From Chitinophaga sp. HK235 (GTDB lineage Bacteria; Bacteroidota; Bacteroidia; Chitinophagales; Chitinophagaceae): a DNA stretch of 64,000 nucleotides. Below the pieces are notes generated by a model, which ran no database searches, was not told the DNA's origin, and saw only the letters and a program-made list of their open reading frames with translations. Shown here in pieces: positions 49,801-58,309 of the stretch; position 1 is the first letter of the stretch, and each line of letters begins with the position of its first letter. The position numbers and the translations under genes are program-made. The stretch is from contig NZ_CP073766.1 of the NCBI RefSeq assembly GCF_018255755.1, positions 4,340,001-4,404,000 of the forward strand, in the 5' to 3' direction.

Positions 49801-51821
49801 AAATGATCACGCCGGAAATAGTGTTACTGGCCTTGGACCGCGAGTCTAAATGTCATTATAAACATATTCCAGCCAATTTGCTGACCATGCCCGTTTTTGA
49901 GGCATCCATACAGCAAATTGATCTGTCTTATGTACCAGCTGAACTGATCACTTATGAATTGTGTTTCCGCGCGGTAAGTATTAATCAGTACAACTACAAT
50001 CATGTCCCTGAAGCATTCAGGGATGAGCGTATGAACATTGCGCTCATTGCCGGCGGCGGCCTGCAGAACCATCCATGCAAGGAACTGCCTTCCAGGTATC
50101 ATACCCGCGAATACATACAGCCCGCCATCGACCTCGGCATTCATGTTATAAAAAATATTCCAACCAGATTGGTGGATAAGGAAGTGTATGAATATGCTGC
50201 TGCCAAATACGGCCAGGCCCCTGAATGGCCATTTATCACAGAGCAATACGACCGGCAAAGATGGCGCTATGGCTCCCCCTCAGACGTTGAGTGGATGGGC
50301 CAACAAGTCCGGAAATACGGCATCGGCGCCTTCACTCATATCAATACTGCCCGGATAAATCAACATAGTTATCAATACTTCAAAAAACACCTCGGACACC
50401 TGCCGGAATTTGAGCAAAACGTAAAAACATACGGCTGGGACCAGCGTATCAAGATCACTGATTCAGACATCCAGGAATTCGATTACGACACCTTTGGAAA
50501 GGTATGGGCCTGCTTCTGGGACGAAGACTTTATCATTAAAGCTATTACCTCCAATACCAGGGATTCCTGCGAACGTATCTATACCGTACCTCAGCAATAC
50601 CTGACACAAAAAATCTGTGATATCGCTGTACAACGGAATTCCTACGATTTTCAGTTTGTCCCCAAACAGTACGTCACCGCGCAGATGTGTGAAACCGCCT
50701 GCTCACAGGATTATGGCACTGCACTGGAATATGTACCCCTGGAGCTGCGGACCGAAAAAGTCTGTGACCTGGCTCTTTCCAGGAATGCAGACAATATTAA
50801 ATTCGTGCCCATCCCGCTGCGCAGCGCGCAACGTTGCCTCCGGACAGTCCAGCGGGACAGCCGGCTGTACAAATATGTTCCTTATGAACATTATACCACC
50901 GTTTATGAAGCGCTCTGTAAAAAACAGCAGAACAGCGATTCTCAGGACTTCCTGCTCCTCCACTGGGGCCTCGGACTGATCATCGATAAAAAGTACAACG
51001 ATGCCCGAAAAAAATTAATGGAAGTAGAAAAAGCAGAAGACCCCTACTCCTGCTACCTGCATCAGGCACTTTATTATATCGGCTGGAGTTATTTCCTGGA
51101 AGGCGATACAGCAGCCGCCAATGAGTACTGGCAAAAAGCACAGGACCTCGCTAAAACAGAGAAGATTGAAAAAGAGGACTGGCTGACTTTCCCCTACAGC
51201 GATTTTCAGCTGGTACCCGTTGCCGGAGGACTCCCCTTCAGCAAGGATGAATTTGACAGCCAGATGCGCGAAGTAACGCTGCTGATTGGAAATAAGGATT
51301 ACACACAGGCCATTGAACTTTTAGCCCAAACGGAAAAATTGCTGCAGGACAGCCAGTGCACGGAAATATGGCTATGGGCATATGTCTGGGACCACCAACG
51401 TTATGCATTATACGAAGCCGGTATGCAGGATGCATCCCTGATATTATGCAGAAAGATCATTACAGAACTGGAAAAGGTCACGCTATGGGATTATCTGGAA
51501 GAATATAACCCTGTACGGGCTGCACTGCGCAATGCACACAACAGCCTGGCTTATCATTACTACGAAACAGCCACCAGCCTGGATACCGTCATGGAAGGTA
51601 TTAAGCATATTAAAGTAACCATGAAAACGGCTGCCCCCATTGAGGAAAAGAGTGTGTTAAATCCGTTTTATGAAACACAGGTACTGCTGTGGCATAAAGC
51701 CATGCACTACGATCCGGCCCGCCAAAAGGAATTTCAAAAGGTGGTAGACAAAATCGGTAAACTCAAACTCTGGGAAAAAGGCTTTTTAAGTGATGAATTA
51801 AAAGAGAAGCTGGGTATATAG
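46815..51821 (+). CDS. Giant WGR-SUKH-TPR-DUF4116 multidomain protein
   Basis: A 1668-residue cytoplasmic protein. Domains in order: WGR (1-68; FWDIEIKETELTVTFGKTGT, GYTEL); two SMI1/KNR4-like (SUKH) units (about 80-255 and 270-470; MPTTFRDFWLKKG, LPPTLMAFWQKHG); a short beta-helix-like unit (about 537-595; LIINGDLDIP, LLVVNGDMTING); TPRs (about 725-885); a DUF4116-type repeat region (about 998-1365; KICDIAVQRNSYDFQFVPKQYV, KVCDLALSRNADNIKFVP); C-terminal TPRs (about 1381-1450 and on). There is no catalytic motif or export signal. WGR is a DNA-end sensing module in PARPs, and SUKH is often an immunity fold, so a binding or protective role is possible. Single gene with its own terminator. Confidence 0.85.
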   Translation: MKKRFIYQDEKSNKFWDIEIKETELTVTFGKTGTQGQIQTKTFSSAEECNKAAEKLITEKTRKGYTELAETTHPENDAVAPGTFPPPAQLYNDILSLAAYLETHWPEKVEISPASEEHIGQMESTAGFSMPTTFRDFWLKKGFFYFDKDDITCAVYAYNAEGPNANTLYAMLDLFLNIYNRESVWLEQEKDFLSQCCWLLGLIVKDEERWYTVVDPLGQVYNIHTPQSLSDITDEDFIQAFAPLLSAKASLSAFIKTGESQAPAHPEIPPAYLQPTASLMDVTTSLLTAEGISSQMITNYELEKVEEETGFPLPPTLMAFWQKHGSILYNNPSPVPPSFYQNIQLFFPSRPYMVNYKMIRFGLFDFLETLLKPKTVRPFEDEKEYLNKCFLVYGMMNECIEGFNFVECFYCAADGSMGSIRFLNALPFDIHQILAPVMALKDKQTYAIQHLDAVKADQEKAAEMAEQQEGADEENETATFLQKYRLQKLSYQEVLERLDVDSLFDYWEVESEGNNYTIEEYESEEEYFEDDRQIYFCDGDLIINGDLDIPHTAYDLLVVNGDMTINGRIPDRYGESTPYYVTGNTTADCLILGYFQKTCGEENIRYIACAWAQDDESLNALPHRKINAPYFFSWFYNLGCFEFAPHTLITALYEEETLLAYETDNAFLPWHDFACAFQPAFYYSIEERYHDNLSIDISAMYEALRNNKPILAEGVTLEGIQLIPQGLRLKNEEDFAGAYTCFKKAITLSPGYYWPYYYAGECLFKQQAYAQAMTYFSKGIAYTPGKMKYEYNCMEQAALCAVRIGEYEKAIEWSEMAIQKQASAYFPMRVIGEALILQNRLNEAKSYLEKSLSIHDIFSNNWLLGLVYHLQGDQEQAAVYYNAAADKNHKAKPYTQHTDLTYIYGEPVTVDWDTKRSSPKVKDQAYWDQFMADALSQYGPDLYKRTGQFPDYWLSAKLATIPAQYRTQAMLLALLGHQTNGEYDVNGDMLQSFDPEMITPEIVLLALDRESKCHYKHIPANLLTMPVFEASIQQIDLSYVPAELITYELCFRAVSINQYNYNHVPEAFRDERMNIALIAGGGLQNHPCKELPSRYHTREYIQPAIDLGIHVIKNIPTRLVDKEVYEYAAAKYGQAPEWPFITEQYDRQRWRYGSPSDVEWMGQQVRKYGIGAFTHINTARINQHSYQYFKKHLGHLPEFEQNVKTYGWDQRIKITDSDIQEFDYDTFGKVWACFWDEDFIIKAITSNTRDSCERIYTVPQQYLTQKICDIAVQRNSYDFQFVPKQYVTAQMCETACSQDYGTALEYVPLELRTEKVCDLALSRNADNIKFVPIPLRSAQRCLRTVQRDSRLYKYVPYEHYTTVYEALCKKQQNSDSQDFLLLHWGLGLIIDKKYNDARKKLMEVEKAEDPYSCYLHQALYYIGWSYFLEGDTAAANEYWQKAQDLAKTEKIEKEDWLTFPYSDFQLVPVAGGLPFSKDEFDSQMREVTLLIGNKDYTQAIELLAQTEKLLQDSQCTEIWLWAYVWDHQRYALYEAGMQDASLILCRKIITELEKVTLWDYLEEYNPVRAALRNAHNSLAYHYYETATSLDTVMEGIKHIKVTMKTAAPIEEKSVLNPFYETQVLLWHKAMHYDPARQKEFQKVVDKIGKLKLWEKGFLSDELKEKLGI

Positions 51822-51826
51822 TACTA

Positions 51827-51860
51827 AAAGCAGGCAGTATTAAACTGCCTGCTTTCTTAT
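51827..51860 (+). terminator. Intrinsic terminator of the giant WGR gene
   Basis: A 12-bp stem AAAGCAGGCAGT / ACTGCCTGCTTT with 5-nt loop and trailing T-rich tail, 6 bp beyond the stop codon. Confidence 0.85.
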
Positions 51861-51901
51861 TTACATCCCTTATTTAAGACACCTGCCCCGAAGACTTAAT
51901 A

Positions 51902-51929
51902 TTGAGTTCACATCTGCTCTCTATGTTTG
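51902..51929 (+). promoter_or_regulatory. Probable promoter of the fecI-like gene
   Basis: TTG (51902-51904), 17 nt, TATGTTTG (51922-51929), a perfect -7 element. The start would lie near 51935, just before the ATG at 51939, so the message is nearly leaderless. This supports the ATG over a TTG at 51927. Confidence 0.45.
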
Positions 51930-51938
51930 TTCCCGGAT

Positions 51939-52556
51939 ATGGAAAAGCTAACGGACCATCGGTTGTTGTTATTGATTCAGAAGGGAAATCATGCTGCTTT
52001 CACCGCCTTTGTCAATCGTTACTGGGAAGAGATTTACACCTATACGAAATCCCGGATAAGGCAGGGTGTGGATGCCCAGGACATTGTACAGGATATCTTT
52101 ATCAGCTGCTGGAATAACCGGGAGCGTCTTCACACCGGAGAAAATGGCCGTCTTACTGCCTATCTTTATCAGGCTGCCCGGTATGCTATTATCGATTATT
52201 TTTCGAGGCCAGGTATTACTGTCTACAACGATATCCTGCTGGAAGCGGTCGCTGACCGGCAGATGGAGAATAACTCCGAAGCACAGCTCTATCTGAAGGA
52301 ACTGGAGCTTCATATCCGGCAGGAAGTGGACCAGCTGCCGGATCGTCTTAAAATGCCCTATCTGCTTAGCCGGGAAGGGAATCTGAGTCTGAAGGATATT
52401 GCCCTGAAAATGTCGCTCTCGGAACAGACCGTAAAAAACAATATCACAACAGCCCTTCGTATCCTCCGTGCACGCCTGCACGAAAATGAGCATTACCTGG
52501 GAACGCTGATGTTATTACTTGCACTACCCTCTTACAACAACTTAATAATTCCGTAA
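51939..52556 (+). CDS. FecI-like ECF sigma factor
   Basis: A 205-residue ECF sigma factor from the ATG at 51939. Region 2 lies at about 20-85 (FTAFVNRYWEEIYTYT, DAQDIVQDIFISCWNN, YLYQAARYAIIDYF), and region 4 at about 125-180 (QLPDRLKMPYLLSREGNLSLKDIALKM, SEQTVKNNITTALRILRARL). The pattern belongs to the Bacteroidetes FecI-type sigmas that act with a FecR anti-sigma and an STN-bearing SusC. The gene order fecI, fecR, susC, susD here fits that: the outer-membrane receptor signals substrate to FecR, which frees this sigma factor to turn on the uptake genes. Confidence 0.9.
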   Translation: MEKLTDHRLLLLIQKGNHAAFTAFVNRYWEEIYTYTKSRIRQGVDAQDIVQDIFISCWNNRERLHTGENGRLTAYLYQAARYAIIDYFSRPGITVYNDILLEAVADRQMENNSEAQLYLKELELHIRQEVDQLPDRLKMPYLLSREGNLSLKDIALKMSLSEQTVKNNITTALRILRARLHENEHYLGTLMLLLALPSYNNLIIP

Positions 52557-52601
52557 CATAGATTAGCGGTACTTGTAGCTGTCCGGAGAGATTCTCTCTG
52601 T

Positions 52602-53567
52602 ATGGAACATCAACACCAGCATAATAACGGCGTTAAAGCGCTGCTGAAACGTTACCTGCAGGGAACAGCCACTCCGGAAGAAGCGGAGAAAATAGCGTAC
52701 TGGTACAGTACCCTGCAGAACCCGGAGCAGTCGGCTTTATCACCGGAAGAAAAGGCCATACTCAAACAATCCATACTACACAATATCATCAGGCAGACAG
52801 CACCTGCAAAACAGGGAGTTAGCCGGAAATGGTTCCGCTATGCAGCAGCTGTACTATTAACCGCATGCGTTGGCGGATGGCTGTATTCCCGCTATAGCCC
52901 TGCAGCAGCGCCCACTGTGGTATATTCCGGCATCGGAATTACCAGGCGGGTAGTCCTGCCAGACAGCAGCATCGTCATCATGAACGCCGGCAGTACCCTG
53001 CGGATTGCTGCCAGCTTTGGCAAAAGAGAAAGGAATATCGAACTCGAAGGAGAGGCTTTCTTTGATATAAAGCCCAATCCCACCTGTCCTTTCAGGGTAC
53101 GTCATGGCCAACTGACCACCACCGTTCTCGGTACCTCCTTTAACATCCGTACCTACCCGGGAGAAGAAAATGCAAAAGTAGCAGTTGCCAGTGGTAAGGT
53201 ACAGGTAGATATACATGGAAAAGAGGGACAGCATTTTCTGCTGGAAAGCCATGAAATGCTGCAGTACAGCTCCCTCCAGGGCAACGTAAGAAAAGGCAGG
53301 GAAGATACCAGCAGCATAGGACAATGGCAGCGGAAGATCCTCGACTTTAACGGCTATACGCTGACCGCAATGGTAGCCGAACTGCAACGGCAATACCCTG
53401 TCGGCATACAATTACATACCACCCCTGCGGATACAGCCCATTACAACATCAGCTTCCAGCAGGAAAATATACAGGATATCCTCGCCGTATTGACCGGTCT
53501 TACCGGCATCACCTATAAAAATGAAAATGGACAAATCATTATTTACAGTAAAACTTATGCACCGTAA
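52602..53567 (+). CDS. FecR-family anti-sigma/sigma regulator
   Basis: A 321-residue inner-membrane protein. The cytosolic N-terminus (1-75: LKRYLQGTATPEEAEKIAYW) binds the sigma factor; one transmembrane helix lies at about 82-98 (FRYAAAVLLTACVGGWLYS), then the periplasmic FecR domain (about 110-215; VVLPDSSIVIMNAGSTLRI, ELEGEAFFDIKPN, VLGTSFNIRTYP) and the DUF4974-type C-terminal domain (about 250-320; ILDFNGYTLTAMVAELQR, ISFQQENIQDILAVL). It receives the signal from the STN domain of the downstream SusC. It follows fecI by 45 bp. Confidence 0.93.
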   Translation: MEHQHQHNNGVKALLKRYLQGTATPEEAEKIAYWYSTLQNPEQSALSPEEKAILKQSILHNIIRQTAPAKQGVSRKWFRYAAAVLLTACVGGWLYSRYSPAAAPTVVYSGIGITRRVVLPDSSIVIMNAGSTLRIAASFGKRERNIELEGEAFFDIKPNPTCPFRVRHGQLTTTVLGTSFNIRTYPGEENAKVAVASGKVQVDIHGKEGQHFLLESHEMLQYSSLQGNVRKGREDTSSIGQWQRKILDFNGYTLTAMVAELQRQYPVGIQLHTTPADTAHYNISFQQENIQDILAVLTGLTGITYKNENGQIIIYSKTYAP

Positions 53568-53586
53568 ACAGTAAACAGAAAAAAGA

Positions 53587-53615
53587 AACCGGAAGTGCTA
53601 CCAACACCTCCGGTT
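53587..53615 (+). terminator. Hairpin between fecR and susC, possible attenuator
   Basis: AACCGGAAGTG / CACCTCCGGTT form an 11-bp stem with one A.C mismatch and a 7-nt loop. There is no direct T-run. A second weaker hairpin with a T-run follows at 53623-53647; together they could limit read-through into susC. Confidence 0.55.
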
Positions 53616-53622
53616 AGATCCC

Positions 53623-53647
53623 GTGCCCCGTAAAGGCACAGTATTTT
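53623..53647 (+). terminator. Short hairpin with T-run upstream of susC
   Basis: GTGCC / GGCAC with a 7-nt loop followed by AGTATTTTTT, 30 bp before the susC ATG. It may work as a weak terminator or attenuator. Confidence 0.4.
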
Positions 53648-53677
53648 TTAACGACTAACATTAAAAACACCACAAAA

Positions 53678-56600
53678 ATGAGAAATTTTTATGCCGGTTG
53701 TATCAGACCGGTCAAAACTCTTTTTTCCTTAAAAATGAGACTAACACTCTTTTTCGCAGTCCTTTCCACTTCTATCGCCTCCGCTACTCATATAGAAGGA
53801 CAGTCGATGGAAAAAATCAGGGTGGACATCAATGCCAGGGAATTACCGATGAAAAAAGTTTTGCAGATGATAGAACAACAATCATCGCTTACCATCGGGT
53901 ATGACCTCAGTACCATCCCTGCTGAAAGCAAGGTCAGCTACACCGCTTCCGGTAAAACAGTTGCCGTAGTCTTAAGGGAACTGTTAAGCTCTTTCCCGGT
54001 CAATGTAGTGCAGGTAAATGACAAATATCTGTTGCTTCAGTCCAGCGGTCAGCAGCAATCGGTAAAGATCAGCGGCCGGGTGACCGACAACAAAACCAAA
54101 GAAGTATTACCAGGTGTCAGCATCAGCATTAAGGGCAGTTCTTCCGGTACCTTAACGGATGTGGATGGCCGCTTCTCACTGGGATTTCCGGCGAATAAAG
54201 AAGAAGTTACACTGGCAGTGTATTTTCTGGGTTTTAAGAAGAAAGAAATCCAGCTGAGGAAAGAAAACTGCAGTGGTTTACAGATTGCACTGGAAGAAGA
54301 CAGGCTGGGCCTCGACGAAGTGGTGGTAACAGGCCAGGGTATTGACATTGCACGCCGTCGTTTATCCTCCAACATCGTCAGCATCGGAGCCCGTGATATC
54401 GAAAATGTACCGGCAGGCCGGCTGGACCAGCTACTGCAATCCCGTCTCCCTAACGCACAAATCAAAATGACCGGCGGTCAGGCAGGTGCTACCTCACTAA
54501 TACGCACCAGAGGTATCAACTCTGCCTTTATCAACTCTACGCCCATCATTTATGTAGACGGTGTGAGGATGGACAACCTCAACACTGTCTCTGCAATGGG
54601 TGGCGGAAGTGCGCAGGGTGCAGCTATCAGCGCCATTGCAGACATTCCCATGGATAATATTGAAAAGATCGAATACATCAACGGAGGTGCTGCCACCACG
54701 CTCTATGGCTCAGATGCTGCCAACGGTGTAATCCAGATCTTCACAAAAAAAGGCGGTGCAGGCACCACAGCCATCAACGCCGAAACACAGATGGGTGTAG
54801 AAACACCAACAGCCGACTTCCTGCACTTCAAGCGTACCAAAGAACTGCTGATGCAGCATGGTTTCTACCAGAAACATCATATCGGCATCAACGGAGGAAC
54901 AGACAACTTTGGCTACAGCTTCTCCGGTAACTATCTCAATTCCCAAGGAACTGAAATATTTAACCAGAATCGTAACCGCAAAATCGACTTCAGTACCGGT
55001 TTCCGGGCTGGGCTGGGTGAAAAGGTAACTTATGAATCATCCTTCACCTATGTCAACAATAAATACAAACGTAACCGTAATGGTAACCAGGGCGGCTATA
55101 CGGGATTATGGTTTACAGAAAGCGGCGCTTCTGCCATCACAGGTCCTAAATTCAACCCTGATATCGACAACCTCTCTGATGCTGATTTTGAGAAGATGAA
55201 AGCGTATGTGCGCGAAGCTGAACGTTTACAGGATAATGATATCACGGTAAACCGCTTTCAAACTTCTCAGTCATTTAAATACCGTCCACTGAAAAACCTG
55301 GTGTTTAAAGCTACCGGTGGTATCGATTACCGTGTGCAGAAAAACCAGGTGATCACTACCAACCAGTACCTTTCCTTTACCACCGGCAATCCGGTAAAAG
55401 ACCAGGGCAGCATCGCCAACAATGATCGCAAATACCTGGGCCTCACCCTGGAACTGAATGGTCAGCATGAATTTAAAACAGGACAGTTTTCATTCGTTAC
55501 TACTGCCGGTACACAATTCTTCCGGAATGAAGACCAGCAGATTGCCTATAACGGCAGCAATATCCGCGACGGCGCAAGAAATATTAAAGACGCCGCCTCC
55601 AAAACAAGTGATGAATTTTATCTGGAAGCAGTGAACTATGGCATTTATCTGCAGGAAAACATCGGATTTAAAAACAAACTGTTTCTGGACCTGGGTATCC
55701 GTGGTGATGGTAACCCTGTCTTCGGTAGCAATATTGGCATACAGTACTATCCTAAAATCGGTTTCTCCTATATCCCCAGTGCTGAGCCCTGGTTTGCTGG
55801 TATTGCAGAGATCATTTCTTCTGCCAAACTGCGCGGAGGATTTGGTATCGCCGGTAACCTGCCTACTCCCTTTGCTAACGAAAAGACGATTGCCTTCCAG
55901 GGTTACAACAACGATCAGGCGGCATTTTTCGGTCAGCCTGGCAACGACTACCTGAAGCCGGAAAAAACACATACGCTGGAAGCCGGTGTAGACCTGGGTT
56001 TTATAAAAGACCGCCTGCTGGTGTCTGCCGGTTATTTTAACGCCATGACCAAAGATGCGCTCTTTTTTGTACCTCCCACTCCTTCCTCCGGCCAATCCGT
56101 ATTTCAGTTATACAATGTGGGTAAAATACTGAACCGCGGATGGGAACTCAGCATTACCGCCATTCCGGTAGATACAAAAGATCTCACCTTACGACTGAAT
56201 GCTTCGCTGAATACCCTGTATAACAACGTGGAAAAAGCTGGCGGCGCACCTTTTAACCTCAATGGTTTCAGTGCCCGTACCATACAAACAATCGTACAGG
56301 AAGGCTCTCCTATCGGCTTCCTTCGCGGCAACTATGGCGTATTGGGTGCTGATGGCGTATTACAGTCCACCACCGCACAACAGAACCTGGGCACTACTAT
56401 TCCCAACCTGTTTGGCAGTCTGGGTCTGAATCTGCGTTACAAACAATTCGACTTCTTCGTGAACGGTGACTATCAGAAAGGTGCCTATGCCAACTCCTTC
56501 GACCGTCAGTTCCGCTTCTATTACGGCGCCAACAATGAAGGTATTCCACAGGCTGAGATAGACAAAAACAAACGTAACAACTGGCTGAACTTCACCAATA

Positions 56601-56869
56601 TGTTCACCGAAAAAACAGATTATATCAAGATCAGACTGATCGGATGCAGCTACAACTGGAAACCGGCCCTGTTCCACAAAGTGATCAAATCGGCTACCGT
56701 AAGCTTTTCCGCTATCAATCCGCTGAATTTCGCGACATCTTCCTTTGATCCTGAATCTACCATCAGTGGCAGTGCACAAGGCCAGGGTGGCGCTACTACA
56801 GGAGGCATCTCTTACGCCACCTATTCAGCACCCCGTCAATTTCTGGGCACTTTACGCTTAAACTTCTAA
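53678..56869 (+). CDS. SusC-type TonB receptor with STN signalling domain
   Basis: A 1063-residue TonB-dependent transducer. A long signal peptide (about 1-37) leads to an STN domain (about 48-122; VDINARELPMKKVLQMIEQQ, YDLSTIPAESKVSYTASGK), then the carboxypeptidase-regulatory-like domain (about 128-215; VKISGRVTDNKTKEVLPGVS), TonB box (LDEVVVTGQG), plug (about 225-360; IEKIEYINGGAATTLYGSDAANGVI) and the barrel to LRLNF. The STN domain touches FecR in the periplasm and carries the ligand signal to the sigma factor. SusD follows after 11 bp. Given the nearby phosphodiesterase, the ligand may be a nucleotide- or phosphate-containing compound (inference). Confidence 0.95.
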   Translation: MRNFYAGCIRPVKTLFSLKMRLTLFFAVLSTSIASATHIEGQSMEKIRVDINARELPMKKVLQMIEQQSSLTIGYDLSTIPAESKVSYTASGKTVAVVLRELLSSFPVNVVQVNDKYLLLQSSGQQQSVKISGRVTDNKTKEVLPGVSISIKGSSSGTLTDVDGRFSLGFPANKEEVTLAVYFLGFKKKEIQLRKENCSGLQIALEEDRLGLDEVVVTGQGIDIARRRLSSNIVSIGARDIENVPAGRLDQLLQSRLPNAQIKMTGGQAGATSLIRTRGINSAFINSTPIIYVDGVRMDNLNTVSAMGGGSAQGAAISAIADIPMDNIEKIEYINGGAATTLYGSDAANGVIQIFTKKGGAGTTAINAETQMGVETPTADFLHFKRTKELLMQHGFYQKHHIGINGGTDNFGYSFSGNYLNSQGTEIFNQNRNRKIDFSTGFRAGLGEKVTYESSFTYVNNKYKRNRNGNQGGYTGLWFTESGASAITGPKFNPDIDNLSDADFEKMKAYVREAERLQDNDITVNRFQTSQSFKYRPLKNLVFKATGGIDYRVQKNQVITTNQYLSFTTGNPVKDQGSIANNDRKYLGLTLELNGQHEFKTGQFSFVTTAGTQFFRNEDQQIAYNGSNIRDGARNIKDAASKTSDEFYLEAVNYGIYLQENIGFKNKLFLDLGIRGDGNPVFGSNIGIQYYPKIGFSYIPSAEPWFAGIAEIISSAKLRGGFGIAGNLPTPFANEKTIAFQGYNNDQAAFFGQPGNDYLKPEKTHTLEAGVDLGFIKDRLLVSAGYFNAMTKDALFFVPPTPSSGQSVFQLYNVGKILNRGWELSITAIPVDTKDLTLRLNASLNTLYNNVEKAGGAPFNLNGFSARTIQTIVQEGSPIGFLRGNYGVLGADGVLQSTTAQQNLGTTIPNLFGSLGLNLRYKQFDFFVNGDYQKGAYANSFDRQFRFYYGANNEGIPQAEIDKNKRNNWLNFTNMFTEKTDYIKIRLIGCSYNWKPALFHKVIKSATVSFSAINPLNFATSSFDPESTISGSAQGQGGATTGGISYATYSAPRQFLGTLRLNF

Positions 56870-56880
56870 ATAAAAAAATC

Positions 56881-58296
56881 ATGAAAAGATATATAACCGC
56901 AGCCCTGTTATCAGGTATCCTGGCACTGGACAGCTGCTCCGTATTAAACCCGAATGTTACAGAACCTGTTTTTCTGAACAATCCCAATGCAGCCAGCAGC
57001 TGGGTAGTAGGCCTGCGCCGCCAGCTGGCGCTCACCATGAACCAGGTAGTCGTTTCTTCAGAACTGGTATCAGATAACTACTATAACAACCGTACGCTCA
57101 GCAGTAAGGTATTTGATATCCCACAGATCGATTATTACGACCTCGATGTAAATAACCTGCAGGTGCAGGTACAACGCCTGCGGGAGATGTCTGAATACGG
57201 ACTAAACAAGGTGCTCCCGGCCGATCCAACCAGCACAGCCGCCGATTCCGCAGAAGTATACTTCAGCAGCGCCTTCGCCCATATCCTTAGCGGAGAGCTG
57301 TTTGTAGGGCTTCCGGGCAGCAGCAACGGGCCGGTAGTAGCTCCCGCCGAACATCTGCAGACAGCCATCAGCCAACTGGACAAAGCCATCTCCCTCAGTA
57401 AAAACGCCACCGAAACAGGCGCCTATACCCTGCTCAAAGCCAGGGCCTACTACGCACTGGGAGATGCGGCCAATGCAGCTAAATTCGCTACAGCGGCCAT
57501 GAGTAATAACACACTGCTCCGCCAGGTAAAATATGATGGTGTGAACAACGTGTCCAATGATATGCAGACCTATCTCTTCTCCTCCACCAATAACGAGTTT
57601 GCTCCTTTGCCCCGCCTGGACTTCCTGGATCCCAAGTATTTCCATACCGGCCTCGCAGCAAACGATCAGAAACCCGTTACCATCGCCAAAGCAGAAGAAG
57701 CATGGCTGATACTGGCAGAAACACAGATAGCAGCCGGTAACCTCCCAGAAAGCCGCAATACGCTCAAACAGCTGCTCACCATCGTAGCCAACAGGCCCGT
57801 AGTGATGGTAGACGATAAAAAAGAAACCAGAAACGGCGGTAACCGCACCGACTACCCGCTGACAACCGTAAAGGTAAAATTCGATGAGGCCGATTCCCTG
57901 CGCAGCAATTATGTATTGAACCGCCAGGCGGGTAACGTCAAGGTATATACGGTTTCTGGTACCATGGTCACCGATAATGACCTGAATGCAGCCGCCACCG
58001 AAGATCAGCTGTTATACGTGCTGTACCGCCTGCGACAGGAGATCTTCATCGCAGAAGGCAGACGCATGACCGACCTGGGTATTAAATTCCCGGTGTCACA
58101 AACAGAACAGCTGAACAATCCCAACGTGAAACCTGAGCACCTGAAAGCGCAGATCCCTGCCTTCATTCCGCTCAACAGGGGCATGGACGACTTTACCTAC
58201 GATAAAGCCAATGGCGTGGTAACCATGAAGTATGACATGAATGCCGTACTGGTGAAGAACAAACATGCAAAAGAAATTTTCCCTTTCATCAACTAA
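56881..58296 (+). CDS. SusD/RagB-family lipoprotein
   Basis: A 471-residue protein with a lipobox (LALDSC, about Cys19). SusD-type helical segments include YEALKAR-like LLKARAYYALGDAANAAKFA (about 185), AEEAWLILAETQIAAGNLPESRNTLKQLL (about 270) and the typical C-terminal LRQEIFIAEGRRMTDLGIKFP (about 385). It lacks some canonical SusD landmarks at the N-terminus but clearly fits the family. It works as the surface lid of the preceding SusC. The phosphodiesterase gene starts 13 bp behind its stop, in the same operon. Confidence 0.88.
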   Translation: MKRYITAALLSGILALDSCSVLNPNVTEPVFLNNPNAASSWVVGLRRQLALTMNQVVVSSELVSDNYYNNRTLSSKVFDIPQIDYYDLDVNNLQVQVQRLREMSEYGLNKVLPADPTSTAADSAEVYFSSAFAHILSGELFVGLPGSSNGPVVAPAEHLQTAISQLDKAISLSKNATETGAYTLLKARAYYALGDAANAAKFATAAMSNNTLLRQVKYDGVNNVSNDMQTYLFSSTNNEFAPLPRLDFLDPKYFHTGLAANDQKPVTIAKAEEAWLILAETQIAAGNLPESRNTLKQLLTIVANRPVVMVDDKKETRNGGNRTDYPLTTVKVKFDEADSLRSNYVLNRQAGNVKVYTVSGTMVTDNDLNAAATEDQLLYVLYRLRQEIFIAEGRRMTDLGIKFPVSQTEQLNNPNVKPEHLKAQIPAFIPLNRGMDDFTYDKANGVVTMKYDMNAVLVKNKHAKEIFPFIN

Positions 58297-58309
58297 AACG
58301 GTCATCAGC

